Of a DNA stretch of 64,000 bases, positions 28,938 to 38,859 are shown piece after piece. A program made the position numbers and the translations under genes. The DNA lies in assembly GCA_037439685.1 (NCBI GenBank), contig JBBIVO010000001.1, positions 22,500 through 86,499 on the forward strand, given 5' to 3'. Position 1 is the stretch's first letter, and every line of letters begins with the position of its first letter. Origin of the DNA: JAGTRB01 sp037439685. GTDB lineage: Archaea; Thermoproteota; Bathyarchaeia; TCS64. Under the pieces are notes generated by a model that was not told the origin of the DNA, did no database searches, and saw nothing but the letters and a program-made list of their open reading frames with translations.

Positions 28938-29267
28938 GACTGCAAAAGCTCTGATCGGGAGGATGATTATATATGTTTCTGAACCTTTTCATTATTAACA
29001 TCACATAAAAATTACATGAAACTCTAATTGAAAACACATTCATTTGTGCCGGGGATTTTATATCAAAAATGTTTTTAATCAAAATATTGATTAGAAATCA
29101 AGTTTTCTTATCTTAAATTCTATGTCATCATGATAAGATGTTTTATAAGCTCCTCATACACTTTCAAATCAAAAACACTTTAATTTTAGATCATGAGTGG
29201 GTTGCCTCCCCCAACATTTATATCCCCTTCTCTCTTCCATGGTTTTACCAAGAGCGAGAGGGTTGGG
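28938..29267. promoter_or_regulatory. AT-rich divergent promoter region
   Basis: No gene. It separates the XPD-type helicase (minus) and the P-type ATPase (plus). A TATA-like ATTTATATCC at about 29216-29225 would serve the ATPase. Several ATCAAAA-type stretches (29074-29095, 29166-29180) recur without clear symmetry. Confidence 0.4.
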
Positions 29268-32086
29268 ATGTCTAAGCCCTGGCATGCCGTGGAGATCGAT
29301 GAGGTTATCGACGCACTTAGGGCTAGCCGAAGCGGCTTGACAAGCGAGGAGGCCTCCGAGAGGTTAAAGAGGTATGGATTTAACGAGATAATCAGGGTTA
29401 AGCGTAGAACAGCCCTTCACATGTTCCTCGACGAATTTAAGGACATATTCATACTGCTTCTCATAGCGGCGACGGCCTTCTCCGCCGTTATAGGATATTA
29501 TGAGATGCTTCGCGGCGGGGAGTTCTTGGAGTCCTTGGCCGACGCCATCACGATAGGAGCCATAGTTCTCCTCTGCGCCGTGACGGGCTTCATCCAGGAG
29601 TATAGGGCCGAGAGGGCTGTTGAGGCCCTCAAGAGGCTTGCCGCCCCCAAGGCCAGAGTGATAAGGGACGGCTTGGAGGCCATCATACCCGCAAGGGAGG
29701 TGGTTCCAGGGGATATCCTAGCCCTGGAGGAGGGGGACCACGTTCCAGCCGATGCTCGCCTCATCGAGGTCGTTGAGCTCAGGGCCAATGAGGCGGTTTT
29801 GACGGGAGAATCAACCCCAGTCGAGAAGGCCTTGGCCCCCCTCGGTGAGGATACCCCTGTCTCCGAGAGGCGGAACATGGCCTTCTCAGCCACCCACATA
29901 GTATATGGGAGGGGGAAGGCCATCGTGACGGCGACTGGCATGGAGACCGAGTTCGGCAAGATAGCGGAGATGGTCCAGACAGCGGAGGAGGAGGAGACCC
30001 CCCTAAAGAAGAAGCTGGACAGGTTCGCGAGCAGGATAGCCCGGGTCGTCGTAGCCGTCTGCGTTTTGATCTTCGCCCTCGAGGCCTTCGAGGTGGCCGT
30101 GCAGATGCGATTCGAGGCCGAGGGCTTCATCCAGGCCTTCATGTCCTCCATAGCCCTAGCCATCTCCGCCGTGCCCGAAGGGCTCCCAGCGATAGTGACC
30201 ATAGCCCTAGCCCTTGGGGCAAGGGAGTTCGCGAAGAGGAACGCGATCGTTAGAAGGCTCTCCTCAGCCGAGAGCCTCGGCGCGGTGACGGTGATATGCT
30301 CGGATAAGACTGGGACCATAACGAAGGGGGAGATGACCGTACGCCGCCTCTACTTGGACGGAGAGACCCTAGAGGTGACCGGAGTGGGCTACGAGCCTAA
30401 GGGAGATTTCATCCACGGCTCGAATACCAAGGGGACTGGAGACCTAGAGCTCCTTCTGATAATCGGATGCCTCTGCAACAACGCGAGCCTGAGGAGAGAT
30501 GAGGGGAGGGGGTCTTGGGAGATCTTCGGAGACCCGACCGAGGGGGCCCTCATAGTGGCCGCGGCGAAGGCTGGGCTTGAGAAGGAGGCCCTAGAGAAGA
30601 CATACCAAAGGATTGGGGAGATCCCATTCACATCTGAAAGGAAGAGGATGACGACAATCCATAAAAAATCAAATGGGGAAATATATGCTTTTATGAAGGG
30701 AGCACCTGAAATAGTATTGGAGAGATGTAGTTATATAATTGAAAATGGTAAAGAGAAAAAATTAACTGAGAAGAAGAAAGAAGAAATAATAAAGGCAAAT
30801 GAGAGGTTCGCAGAAGATGCCCTGAGGATCCTATCCATGGCGTATAGGAGGCTTCCACCGGAGCTCGTGAGGTTCGATGAGAAGAGCGTTGAGAGTGGAA
30901 TGGTCTTCGTGGGGCTTCAGGGGATGATCGACCCACCGAGGGAGGAGGCCATAGAGGCGAACAGGCTATGCCAGAGGGCCGGGATAAAGACGGTCATGAT
31001 AACCGGGGACCACAAGCTGACGGCCGTCGCCGTGGCGAGAGAGGTGGGGATATTCAGGGAGGGGGACCTGGTCCTAACAGGGGCTGAGATGATGGCGATG
31101 AGCGAGGAGGAGTTCGAAGAGATGGTGGAGAGGGTGACCGTCTACGCGAGGGTCTCACCCGAGCACAAGCTGAGGATAGTGAATGCGCTGAAGAGGAGGG
31201 GGCACATAGTCGCCATGACGGGAGACGGGGTCAACGACGCCCCAGCCGTTAAGGCCGCGGATGTGGGGTGGCCATGGGAATAACCGGCACTGACGTAACT
31301 AGGGAGGCATCCGACCTCATATTGACAGACGACAACTTCGCCACCATAGTGAAGGCTGTGGAGCAGGGCAGAGCCATATACGACAATATAAGGAAATACG
31401 CCCGATTCCTCCTGGCCTGCAACTTCGACGAGCTCCTGGTCATAGGGAGCTTCGCCATACTGGGAGGGATCTTCGGAGCGGAGCTGTTCCCCCTCCCCCT
31501 CCTACCAGCCATGATCCTTTGGATAAACCTGGTGACGGACGGAGGCCCCGCCATAGCGCTGGCGACCGACCCCCCAGACGTGGATGTGATGGAGAGGCCT
31601 CCAAGAAGGCCAGAGGAGGGGATCCTCCACGGGATGGGGGCCTTCATAATAACCTCCTTCCTGCTCCAGGCGACGGGGACGATCCTCGTCTTCTGCCTAG
31701 AGTACTACGTCTGGCCCTCCCACCCATGGAACCTCCCATGGGGGATAGATGAGGAGGCTAGGAGGCTCACCTATATGGAGGCCACGACGACGGCCTTCAT
31801 CCAGGCAGCCATGTTCGAGCTGCTCGTGGTCTGGAACTGCCGCTCAGAGAGGCACAGCGTCTGGAGGATGGGGAGAAAGGCCTTCGAGAACAGGTTCTTC
31901 GTGATAGCCGTCCTGGCCTCCTCAGCCTTAACCCTTGGAATAACATATATACCGATAACCCAGAAACTATTCCACCTGACGGCCCTCAGCATCAGAGACC
32001 TAGCCTATGTCCTAGGCGTTGCGAGCTGGGGCCTCCTCGTCCTCCCCGAGCTCCTGATGGGGAGGAAGGTCTGGAGGTGGCACTAG
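29268..32086 (+). CDS. P2-type cation-transporting ATPase (Ca2+-like), one frameshift
   Basis: About 940 residues once one G is restored in GTGGGGTGG (31264-31268): the first frame ends in DVGWPWE while the next continues MGITGTDVTREASDLILTDDNF, and the joined sequence reads the conserved DVGVAMGITGTDV. Motifs: LTGESTPVEK, PEGLPAIVTIALALG, CSDKTGTITKGEM, MKGAPE, MITGDHKLTA and MTGDGVNDAPA. Ten membrane helices are expected. PEGLP fits P2A (Ca2+/Mn2+) or related pumps. The N-terminal ATG at 29268 is chosen; an earlier ATG (29193) lies before the promoter's expected start. Codons at 30655-30800 (nucleotide-binding domain) are sharply AT-rich. Confidence 0.85.
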
Positions 32087-32189
32087 AACCACCATAAACA
32101 ATTTTCAAAATCCTACGTGAATGTGGATCAAACTCTCAAGATCCGATTAAAAATATAAGGATGTTCTCAAATAATTTTTATGACTTAAA

Positions 32190-34862
32190 ATGTGTTGGAA
32201 AAGGGCAGTTACTCTGTCCATCCTGGTCGGACTTGCCCTAACGATGAACGCGTGGGCTCAGGCGTTAACCCCAATTAAGGGAGCATCAGTCGTCGCTTCT
32301 GGAATGGAAGGCTATGGAATCGCTATAACGGGTGCGGACGGCCTCTTCAGGATATCTGAGGGGCTAGGGGAGGGGGTTTACACCGTGGCCGTTAGGGCGA
32401 AGGGCTATGTCTCGAGGGAGATTATGAATGTGGAGGTCAAGGCCGGAGAGCTCGATCTTGGAGTCATCTCGCTTGAGCCTTCAGGGATCATAAGCGGAGT
32501 TGTGGAGACTCCCGAAGGTAAACCTGCGCCATCGGTTCCCGTCACCCTGAAGGGGCAGGATGGGAGGGCTATAGAGCACACAACCTCTTCGAGCGATGGC
32601 TCCTTCATCTTTGACACGAATATCGTCAACGGAACATATACGGTTGAGGCCTATGCCTACTCCTTCGAGGGGTTGGAGTACACTACTGTGAGCATGGGTT
32701 TCACACAGGTCCACATATTTTTGCCGAAGGGTGGAGCCCCATACCTTGAGGGCTACACGTCTGGGGTGGTCCAGGGCGTAAAGGCCATTCAGGGGGAGAA
32801 GGTCGAGGGGATACGCGTCAGGCTCGGCCTCTCCGGCATAATCTCCGGAAGGGTTATGGATCTCCAGGGCAACCCCATATCCAAAATTCTAGTACTCGCC
32901 TACCCGGCTGAGGGAGAAGGCCCATATGGCTTCATATCAATAACTGGAGATGATGGGAGATACAGGATCGCCAATAACCTCGCGACGGGGAACTACAACG
33001 TGACCCTACTCTTTCCAAAGGGATATGTCTGGAGCTTCCTAGACGCCGAGAGGGTTCATGTAGAGGCCGGGAAGGAGACACCAAACGTCGATTTCAACCT
33101 CGAGAGGTCGGGGACGCTCTCTGGTGTCGTCCTTTACAGCGATAACCGACCGGCTGCTAACGCATCGGTGGTGGCAGGCTCGATGGATGGAAGATACTTC
33201 GGATTCACGGCATCAGACGTCGACGGAACCTTCAAGATAGAGTCAGGCCTTGGAACCGCCGCATATCAGGTGATGGCCTTCCTCGAGGCTTCCTTCAGCA
33301 TGCCCGTCACCGTGCAGGTGAGAGCTGGAGACGAGACGAAGGATGTGAAGCTTATCATCACGGGGACTGGGAAGGGGATGGCGGCGATCGAGGGACGAGT
33401 GTTGGATGAAAGGGGCAACCCTCTGGGGGAGGTGCGGGTCTCATCCCTTGGGGTTTCGGAACAAACCGATGAGGATGGAAAGTACAGGCTGATTGTTCCC
33501 CTCCCAGAGGGAGTGGCCGCAACCAATGTGACCGTTGAGGCCTCAAAGACAGGTTACAAGAGAGCCTTCAGGGAGGATGTGAAGATATCTGTCGGGGAGA
33601 CCGTCAAGGATGTCGACTTCAGTCTCGAAACCCTAAAGGTTGGCACCATAAGGGGAAGGGTCGTCGCAGCAGCTCCAGCGCCCCCTCCGAAGAAGACCGC
33701 CCACCTTTCGATAGTCCTCTCATCTGGAGCCGTAAAGGTGGGCGAGCCGGTGACGATAACTGGGACGATAACCCCGAGCCTATCGGGGGACGCCTCGATC
33801 CTTGTAGCCTCCGACACCGAGTTCAAGGAGATCGCAAAGGTAAGCATAAGGAATGGGGGCTTCACATATAGCTTCTACCCACCCAGCGTCGGAAGCTATA
33901 AAATAAAGGCTTCATGGCCTGGAGACCCAGAGTATAACCCAGCCGAGTCCGCCACGTTGACCCTAAAGGTTGAGAGGATATCTCCAACGATATCAATATC
34001 GTCATCCAAGACCAAGGCAAACCTCGGCGAGACGGTTAGGATCTCGGGCTCTATATCACCCTTCAAGAAGGCGACTGAGGTTATCATAGTGGTCTCGAGC
34101 CCAGCCGATGTTAAGGAGTATAAGGTCTCCTCAGAGGATGGGGAGTTCAAATATGACCTTAAGCTGGAGGCCAAGGGAACCTATAGGGTTAAGGCTAGGG
34201 TTCCCGAGGGCTCAACTTACAGCATGGCCGAATCTGGCGAGGTCCAGATCACCGTTGAGGAGGTGAAGGCTGAGGAGAGGAGATGCATAATAGCAACGGC
34301 GACATTCGGCTCAGAGTTAACCCCAGAGGTTAACTTCCTAAGATCCTTCAGGGACGGCCTTATCCTCTCAACCATGGCGGGAAGAGCATTCTACATGGCC
34401 TTCGATGCCTTCTACTACTCCTGGAGCACACCCGTCGCGGATCATATCGAGGCGAGTCCTGCCCTTAGGTACATTGCAAAGGCTCTGATCTATCCCCTTC
34501 TGGGCGCCCTCAAGTTGACAGCCGTGTCCTCCTCACCGATCTTCGAATTTAGCCCCGAGGCTGCCGCCATCCTCTCCGGATTCATAGCCTCCTCGCTCAT
34601 AGGAGCCATCTATATATCACCCATACTAATAGCCGCCTCGCTCATAGCCAATAGGGGGTTCTCTCCAAGAAGCCCATCCATGAGGATCTTGAAACTCCTA
34701 TGGCTCTCCGTTGCGGCATCTCTGACGTTCATAGTGATAGGGCTGGCCCTCAGAAGTAGCCCATTGCTCATAGCCTCGACATCAACCTATGTTCTTCTAA
34801 TCATAGCCTCAACATCCACATCAATACTACGCCTGTTTAACACCTTGAAAAAAAGACAATAA
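32190..34862 (+). CDS. Large surface protein: carboxypeptidase-regulatory repeats, Ig-like domains, CFI-box C-terminus
   Basis: 890 residues. A signal peptide (LSILVGLALTMNAWA) starts the protein. Repeated beta-sandwich modules of the carboxypeptidase regulatory type follow (ISGVVETPEGKPAPSV; ISGRVMDLQGNPISKI; LSGVVLYSDNRPAANA; IEGRVLDERGNPLGEV), then two Ig-like repeats (about 500-690; VKVGEPVTITGTITPS and ANLGETVRISGSISPF). The C-terminus begins RRCIIATATFGSELTPEVNFLR, the archaeal CFI-box domain, with three or more hydrophobic helices anchoring it. It is probably a cell-surface adhesion or envelope protein; ligand unknown. Confidence 0.75.
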   Translation: MCWKRAVTLSILVGLALTMNAWAQALTPIKGASVVASGMEGYGIAITGADGLFRISEGLGEGVYTVAVRAKGYVSREIMNVEVKAGELDLGVISLEPSGIISGVVETPEGKPAPSVPVTLKGQDGRAIEHTTSSSDGSFIFDTNIVNGTYTVEAYAYSFEGLEYTTVSMGFTQVHIFLPKGGAPYLEGYTSGVVQGVKAIQGEKVEGIRVRLGLSGIISGRVMDLQGNPISKILVLAYPAEGEGPYGFISITGDDGRYRIANNLATGNYNVTLLFPKGYVWSFLDAERVHVEAGKETPNVDFNLERSGTLSGVVLYSDNRPAANASVVAGSMDGRYFGFTASDVDGTFKIESGLGTAAYQVMAFLEASFSMPVTVQVRAGDETKDVKLIITGTGKGMAAIEGRVLDERGNPLGEVRVSSLGVSEQTDEDGKYRLIVPLPEGVAATNVTVEASKTGYKRAFREDVKISVGETVKDVDFSLETLKVGTIRGRVVAAAPAPPPKKTAHLSIVLSSGAVKVGEPVTITGTITPSLSGDASILVASDTEFKEIAKVSIRNGGFTYSFYPPSVGSYKIKASWPGDPEYNPAESATLTLKVERISPTISISSSKTKANLGETVRISGSISPFKKATEVIIVVSSPADVKEYKVSSEDGEFKYDLKLEAKGTYRVKARVPEGSTYSMAESGEVQITVEEVKAEERRCIIATATFGSELTPEVNFLRSFRDGLILSTMAGRAFYMAFDAFYYSWSTPVADHIEASPALRYIAKALIYPLLGALKLTAVSSSPIFEFSPEAAAILSGFIASSLIGAIYISPILIAASLIANRGFSPRSPSMRILKLLWLSVAASLTFIVIGLALRSSPLLIASTSTYVLLIIASTSTSILRLFNTLKKRQ

Positions 34863-34878
34863 ATTAACTCGGCCACGT

Positions 34879-34885
34879 TTTTTTA
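34879..34885 (+). terminator. T-tract terminator after the surface-protein gene
   Basis: A run of seven T, 16 bases after the stop, preceded by GC-rich CGGCCACG. Archaeal termination uses such T tracts. Confidence 0.4.
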
Positions 34886-35071
34886 ATTAAACTCTACCAC
34901 TTTGAAATAGGTGCCAGTTGATCCACGATTATCAATAGATAATATATTTAGAGAAATGGTTAACAGCTGCATTTTATTATCTATTTAGAGGTGGGAAAGA
35001 GAATAAATTACAAAAGATTATATTCTGGCCCTTCCATAATTCGATGATGGGTTCGAAAGCCTCGCCTCCCC

Positions 35072-35131
35072 GGAGGATAGGCCACATCTTCGTCTTGAGG
35101 AGGAGGATAGGCCACATCTTCACGCCGAGGG
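35072..35131. repeat. Two tandem copies of a 30-bp unit
   Basis: The 20-base block starting GGAGGATAGG occurs at 35072-35091 and again at 35102-35121; the remaining 10 bases of each unit diverge. It ends 6 bases before the start of the retropepsin-like gene and could be its leader. Confidence 0.6.
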
Positions 35132-35137
35132 CTAGAT

Positions 35138-35572
35138 ATGGCAGTGAGGGTGAAGTTAAGGATAAAGGCTAAGGGCGATAAGGGGGAGGTTGTCTCCTCA
35201 GCCCTCGTCAACTCTGGCTTCGAGACTGAGAAGCCCCAACTCCTCATACCCCTGGCCTTGGCTAGGGCTCTTGGCCTCTGGCCTCCACCGCCCACCAGCT
35301 CTATCGCTGAGCTTGGGACGGCTGGGGGGCCGGTCAGGAACTACCTAGTGCCTGACGCCCTTGAGGTCTCTATCCTCACCGGGGATAGGTCCACAGAGCC
35401 TGTGGAGTGCTGCGCTATAATCTCCCACATTGAAGAGGAGGTCCTGATAAATGATAAGCTCAGTGATGAGCTTAAGATAGTGATGCTGAGGCCTGGCGCA
35501 GGGATATGGAGGTTGGCAGACGACCCGGAGGGGATGAGTAGGAGGAGTGAGCCCCCTAGATATTGGGCCTGA
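35138..35572 (+). CDS. Retropepsin-like (clan AA aspartic protease fold) protein, catalytic Asp replaced
   Basis: 144 residues. VVSSALVNSGFETEKPQLLIPLALARALGLWPP matches the layout of small archaeal/bacterial retropepsin-like proteins in which the usual DSG/DTG is followed by a substrate flap and an LGL turn. Here the motif is NSG, so the catalytic Asp appears replaced by Asn and a protease activity is doubtful; it may be a non-enzymatic dimer. Related archaeal hypothetical proteins share the NSG form as far as I recall. No operon partners. Confidence 0.5.
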   Translation: MAVRVKLRIKAKGDKGEVVSSALVNSGFETEKPQLLIPLALARALGLWPPPPTSSIAELGTAGGPVRNYLVPDALEVSILTGDRSTEPVECCAIISHIEEEVLINDKLSDELKIVMLRPGAGIWRLADDPEGMSRRSEPPRYWA

Positions 35573-35777
35573 AAATCTGGCCTTATCACTTCGACCTTGT
35601 TTATCTCAGCGGGCCATCCTTTATTATCAATCTTTTATCATCATGATTTTTCTTCATCGATTCAAATCATAATAACAACATCATGAGAGATGATCTCTGG
35701 TGCCGAGAATATTAATCGGAGATGAGATCCCCCATCGATTGGTCTTTTCAGGCCCTTATGATGATGTCTAGAGGAGG

Positions 35778-37028
35778 TTAGGCTCCCAACGCCATCTCCA
35801 TAAATGGCTTGACCTCTCTGAGGGATCCCAGCTCCTGAGGCCTCTTGGATGAGGTGAGGGCTGCATCTATGTCCTTTATACCAGCACCTGTTATTATGAG
35901 GATCACCCTCTCATCCCGGTCTATGGCTCCCCCCTCCAGGAGCTTCTTGGCGCAGGCTACTGGGACGGCTGCGGCGGGCTCTGCGAAGATCCCCTCCCTC
36001 TCGGCCAGAAGCCTCTGGGCCCTCAGGATCTCCTCGTCTGAGGCCATCTCGGCGGCTCCCCCCGACTCTCTGAGGATCCTCAGCGCCCTCCTCCCGCTGG
36101 GGGGGTCGGGGTTGGATATGGCCGAGGCTATGGTCCTAGGCTCTGGATTGGGCTCCACGTGATCCAATCCCCTAATGAAGCTCCTCACTATGGGGGAGTT
36201 GCCCTCCGCCTGGACCAGCCCCATCCTCGGAAGCTCCTCAACCAGGCCCAGCTCCCTGAGCTCCAGCCACCCCTTCCATATAGCGCTGAGGTTTCCGGCG
36301 GAGCTCGTCGGCACTAGGATCCAGTCCGGCGCCTCCCATCCAAGCTGCTCGGCCAGTTCGAAGGAGATGGTCTTCTGCCCCTCAACCCTCATGGGGGCGT
36401 CGTTGTGGACCATGTATATCCCAAGCCCCCTCCCAGCCTCCAGGGCCTCCCCGCAGATCTCTGGGTAGGGGGCATCCACCGAGGCTACGGTCGCCCCGCA
36501 GATAAGGGTCTGAGCCACCTTCACCGTGGGAGTGCCCCTTGGGATGAGGATGAGGCACCTCACCCCTCCCCTCGCAGCGTAGGCTGCTAGAGAGGCGGCC
36601 ATGTTGCCTGATGAGACGCAGCCGACAGCCCTTGCCCCAATCTCCAGGGCCATGGAGACCCCTACGCTCGAGCCCCTATCCTTGAAGGACCATGTGGGGT
36701 TCCTCGTCTCATCCTTTATGTAGAGCTCCTCTAACCCCAACTCCATTCCAAGCCTCTCCGCCCTTATCAGGGGGGTGCCACCCTCCTCTAGGGTTACTAT
36801 GCAATCCAGTCTTGAGACCGGGAGGAGCACCCTATACCTCCACATCCCCGAGCCCTTGAGGCCCCCCTCCTCGGCCTCCCCTCGGACCTTGTCGTAATCG
36901 TAGGCAACCTCCAAGGGGTAGTCGCAGCGGCTGCACCTGTAGGCCATCTCCCACAATCGGTGCTCCTCTCCACATACCTTGCAGACAAGTTTAGGAGAAG
37001 GGTTCAAACCTCCGGTTGGCATGGACAT
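35778..37028 (-). CDS. thrC: Threonine synthase
   Basis: 416 residues, PLP-dependent enzyme converting O-phosphohomoserine to threonine. An N-terminal zinc-ribbon-like CKVCG...CSRCD is followed by SFKDRGSS (Schiff-base Lys), SSGNMAASLAAYAARGG and the PLP-phosphate loop PTSSAGNLSA. This matches the archaeal threonine synthase architecture. A paralogue without the zinc ribbon lies at 60396. It is separated by about 30 bases from the downstream membrane protease gene and may be independent. Confidence 0.9.
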   Translation of the reverse strand: MSMPTGGLNPSPKLVCKVCGEEHRLWEMAYRCSRCDYPLEVAYDYDKVRGEAEEGGLKGSGMWRYRVLLPVSRLDCIVTLEEGGTPLIRAERLGMELGLEELYIKDETRNPTWSFKDRGSSVGVSMALEIGARAVGCVSSGNMAASLAAYAARGGVRCLILIPRGTPTVKVAQTLICGATVASVDAPYPEICGEALEAGRGLGIYMVHNDAPMRVEGQKTISFELAEQLGWEAPDWILVPTSSAGNLSAIWKGWLELRELGLVEELPRMGLVQAEGNSPIVRSFIRGLDHVEPNPEPRTIASAISNPDPPSGRRALRILRESGGAAEMASDEEILRAQRLLAEREGIFAEPAAAVPVACAKKLLEGGAIDRDERVILIITGAGIKDIDAALTSSKRPQELGSLREVKPFMEMALGA

Positions 37029-37061
37029 CCTCGAGGAGGGCGACCTGGAATATAAAATCCT

Positions 37062-37880
37062 CTATCCTCCGCCGCCTCCAAGCTGGCCTATCAGTATGGG
37101 GAGGACGCCGAGGGCTAGGGGGATGGGGAGGCCTGGGAAGGAGCCAACCCTATGGGTTATTATGAGGGTTAGGGCGCACCCAGCCATCATCAGGGCGGAG
37201 GCTTGAAGGGCCATCGAGACCCCGAAGAACCTCATGGTGTGAGATGCCACCATGGAATAGAATATTATATCCCCTACCCCCACCTCAACCCCTCCCAGGC
37301 TTATCGCCGCCCCAGCCTCCCGGTCATCCCCCTTGGCCGCCGCAGCCCTCCAAGAGAAGAATAGGTCGTACACCGCGAAGATCGTAAGGAGTAGGAGGAT
37401 GCTCGAGGTGGGGGAGTTGACCCCTATAAAGGACCCTAGAACCGTCCCATATACGAGGTATATGAGTGCCATAACCTGCTCCGGTGGGGAAACCACCACG
37501 GCTAGGGTTGAGAGGACGACGATGAACATCAGGAACCACAGTAGGAGGGTTGAGGGAAGCCCCTCATGGGCCTCGAGGGCCCCTCTGGCCATGAGGATGG
37601 AGGTGAAGGCCCCTAATAGGATCAGGCTCCTGAGCAGGATGACCCTGGCATACCTTACGGCTGAGGCCAAGAGGGCTGAGATGATGATGGATGGAACAGA
37701 TATCACGAGGACGTTCAGGAGCACCTCGATAGGTGTCCTCTCCCTCGGGAAGGGCATTATGGGATAGCTGGATGCCCACCTCCCAAGGCCTGAGGATATG
37801 GCCAGTGAGAGGAGGAGGACGGCCGCTAGGAGGGCAGCCGCCAGGGCCCTCCCCCTAATCTCGTCTCCACTACTTGACAA
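37062..37880 (-). CDS. Presenilin/signal-peptide-peptidase-like intramembrane aspartyl protease
   Basis: 272 residues, about nine membrane helices. The catalytic aspartates are in VYDLFF (Asp172) and GVGDIIFYSM (Asp204), with the PAL-type motif LPIPLAL at 251-257, exactly the order of archaeal presenilin homologues (PSH). These enzymes cut transmembrane segments of substrates. It overlaps the start of the dppF-like ATPase gene by 11 bases at its own 5' end, on the same strand, so it may be cotranscribed with the peptide-transport operon. Confidence 0.85.
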   Translation of the reverse strand: MSSSGDEIRGRALAAALLAAVLLLSLAISSGLGRWASSYPIMPFPRERTPIEVLLNVLVISVPSIIISALLASAVRYARVILLRSLILLGAFTSILMARGALEAHEGLPSTLLLWFLMFIVVLSTLAVVVSPPEQVMALIYLVYGTVLGSFIGVNSPTSSILLLLTIFAVYDLFFSWRAAAAKGDDREAGAAISLGGVEVGVGDIIFYSMVASHTMRFFGVSMALQASALMMAGCALTLIITHRVGSFPGLPIPLALGVLPILIGQLGGGGG

Positions 37881-38853
37881 GGTGGCAGGAGACGAGGTGG
37901 CCGTCCTCCACCTCTACGGGAGTGGGCTCCTCCCTCTCGCAGGCCTCCCTGCGGAAGGGGCATCTCGTGTGGAACCTGCACCCAGGTGGGGGGGCTATGG
38001 GGCTTGGTATCTCCCCCCTGAGAAGGACTCTATCCCTCTTGACATCTGGGTTTATATCGGGGAAGGCCGAGATGAGGGCCTTAGTGTATGGGTGTTGGGG
38101 GTTCTGAAACACGTCCTCTGAGGCCCCCCTCTCCATGATCTTCCCGAGGTACATGATGGCCAGCTTATCGCTCATGTACCTTACGACGGCGAGGTTGTGA
38201 GCTATTAGGAGATATGTCAGCCTGAACTCCCTCTTCAGCTCTTGTAGGAGGTTGAGGATGGTCGCCTGGATAGACACGTCTAGGGATGAGACGGGCTCGT
38301 CGGCCACGATGAACTTAGGCCTAAGGGCTATCGCCCTTGCGATGGCTATCCTCTGCCTCTGCCCACCGCTGAACTCGTGGGGATACCTATCGATGAAGAC
38401 TCTCCCAGGGTTTAGGCCGACCGTGTCGAGAAGTTCTATGGCCATCCTCCTCCTCTCCTCCCCCTTCAATCCCAAGTGGATTGAGAGGGGTTCACCGACG
38501 ATCTCCTCAACGGTCATCCTGGGGTTGAGGGAGGCGTAGGGGTTCTGGAAGACCATCTGCATATCCCTCCTAAGTTTCCTCTTTTCCTCATCCCTCAAAG
38601 AGAAGATGCACCTTCCCTCGAAGTGGATCTTACCCTCTGTAGGCTCGATAAGCTGCATTAATACTAGCCCGGTCGTCGTCTTCCCGCTTCCGCTCTCCCC
38701 AACAAGGCTGAAGGTCTCCCCCCTCCCTATCTCTAGGTCTATCGAGTCCACGGCCCTAACCCACCTCTTCTCCTTGGATAGGAGCTTATCCACCCAGCTC
38801 TTCTCAACGGGGTAGTACTTCTTCAACCCCTTTACTTCAACCAGGGTCTCCAT
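37870..38853 (-). CDS. Dipeptide/oligopeptide ABC transporter ATP-binding subunit (DppF/OppF)
   Basis: 327 residues. Walker A GESGSGKTT, signature FSGGQRQRIAIARA, Walker B FIVADEPVSSLD and the C-terminal oligopeptide-transporter tail CRFHTRCPFRREACEREEP are present. It powers uptake together with the upstream OppD-like ATPase, the two permeases and the binding protein. Last ATPase of the operon. Confidence 0.93.
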   Translation of the reverse strand: METLVEVKGLKKYYPVEKSWVDKLLSKEKRWVRAVDSIDLEIGRGETFSLVGESGSGKTTTGLVLMQLIEPTEGKIHFEGRCIFSLRDEEKRKLRRDMQMVFQNPYASLNPRMTVEEIVGEPLSIHLGLKGEERRRMAIELLDTVGLNPGRVFIDRYPHEFSGGQRQRIAIARAIALRPKFIVADEPVSSLDVSIQATILNLLQELKREFRLTYLLIAHNLAVVRYMSDKLAIMYLGKIMERGASEDVFQNPQHPYTKALISAFPDINPDVKRDRVLLRGEIPSPIAPPPGCRFHTRCPFRREACEREEPTPVEVEDGHLVSCHLVK

Positions 38854-38859
38854 CGGGTA

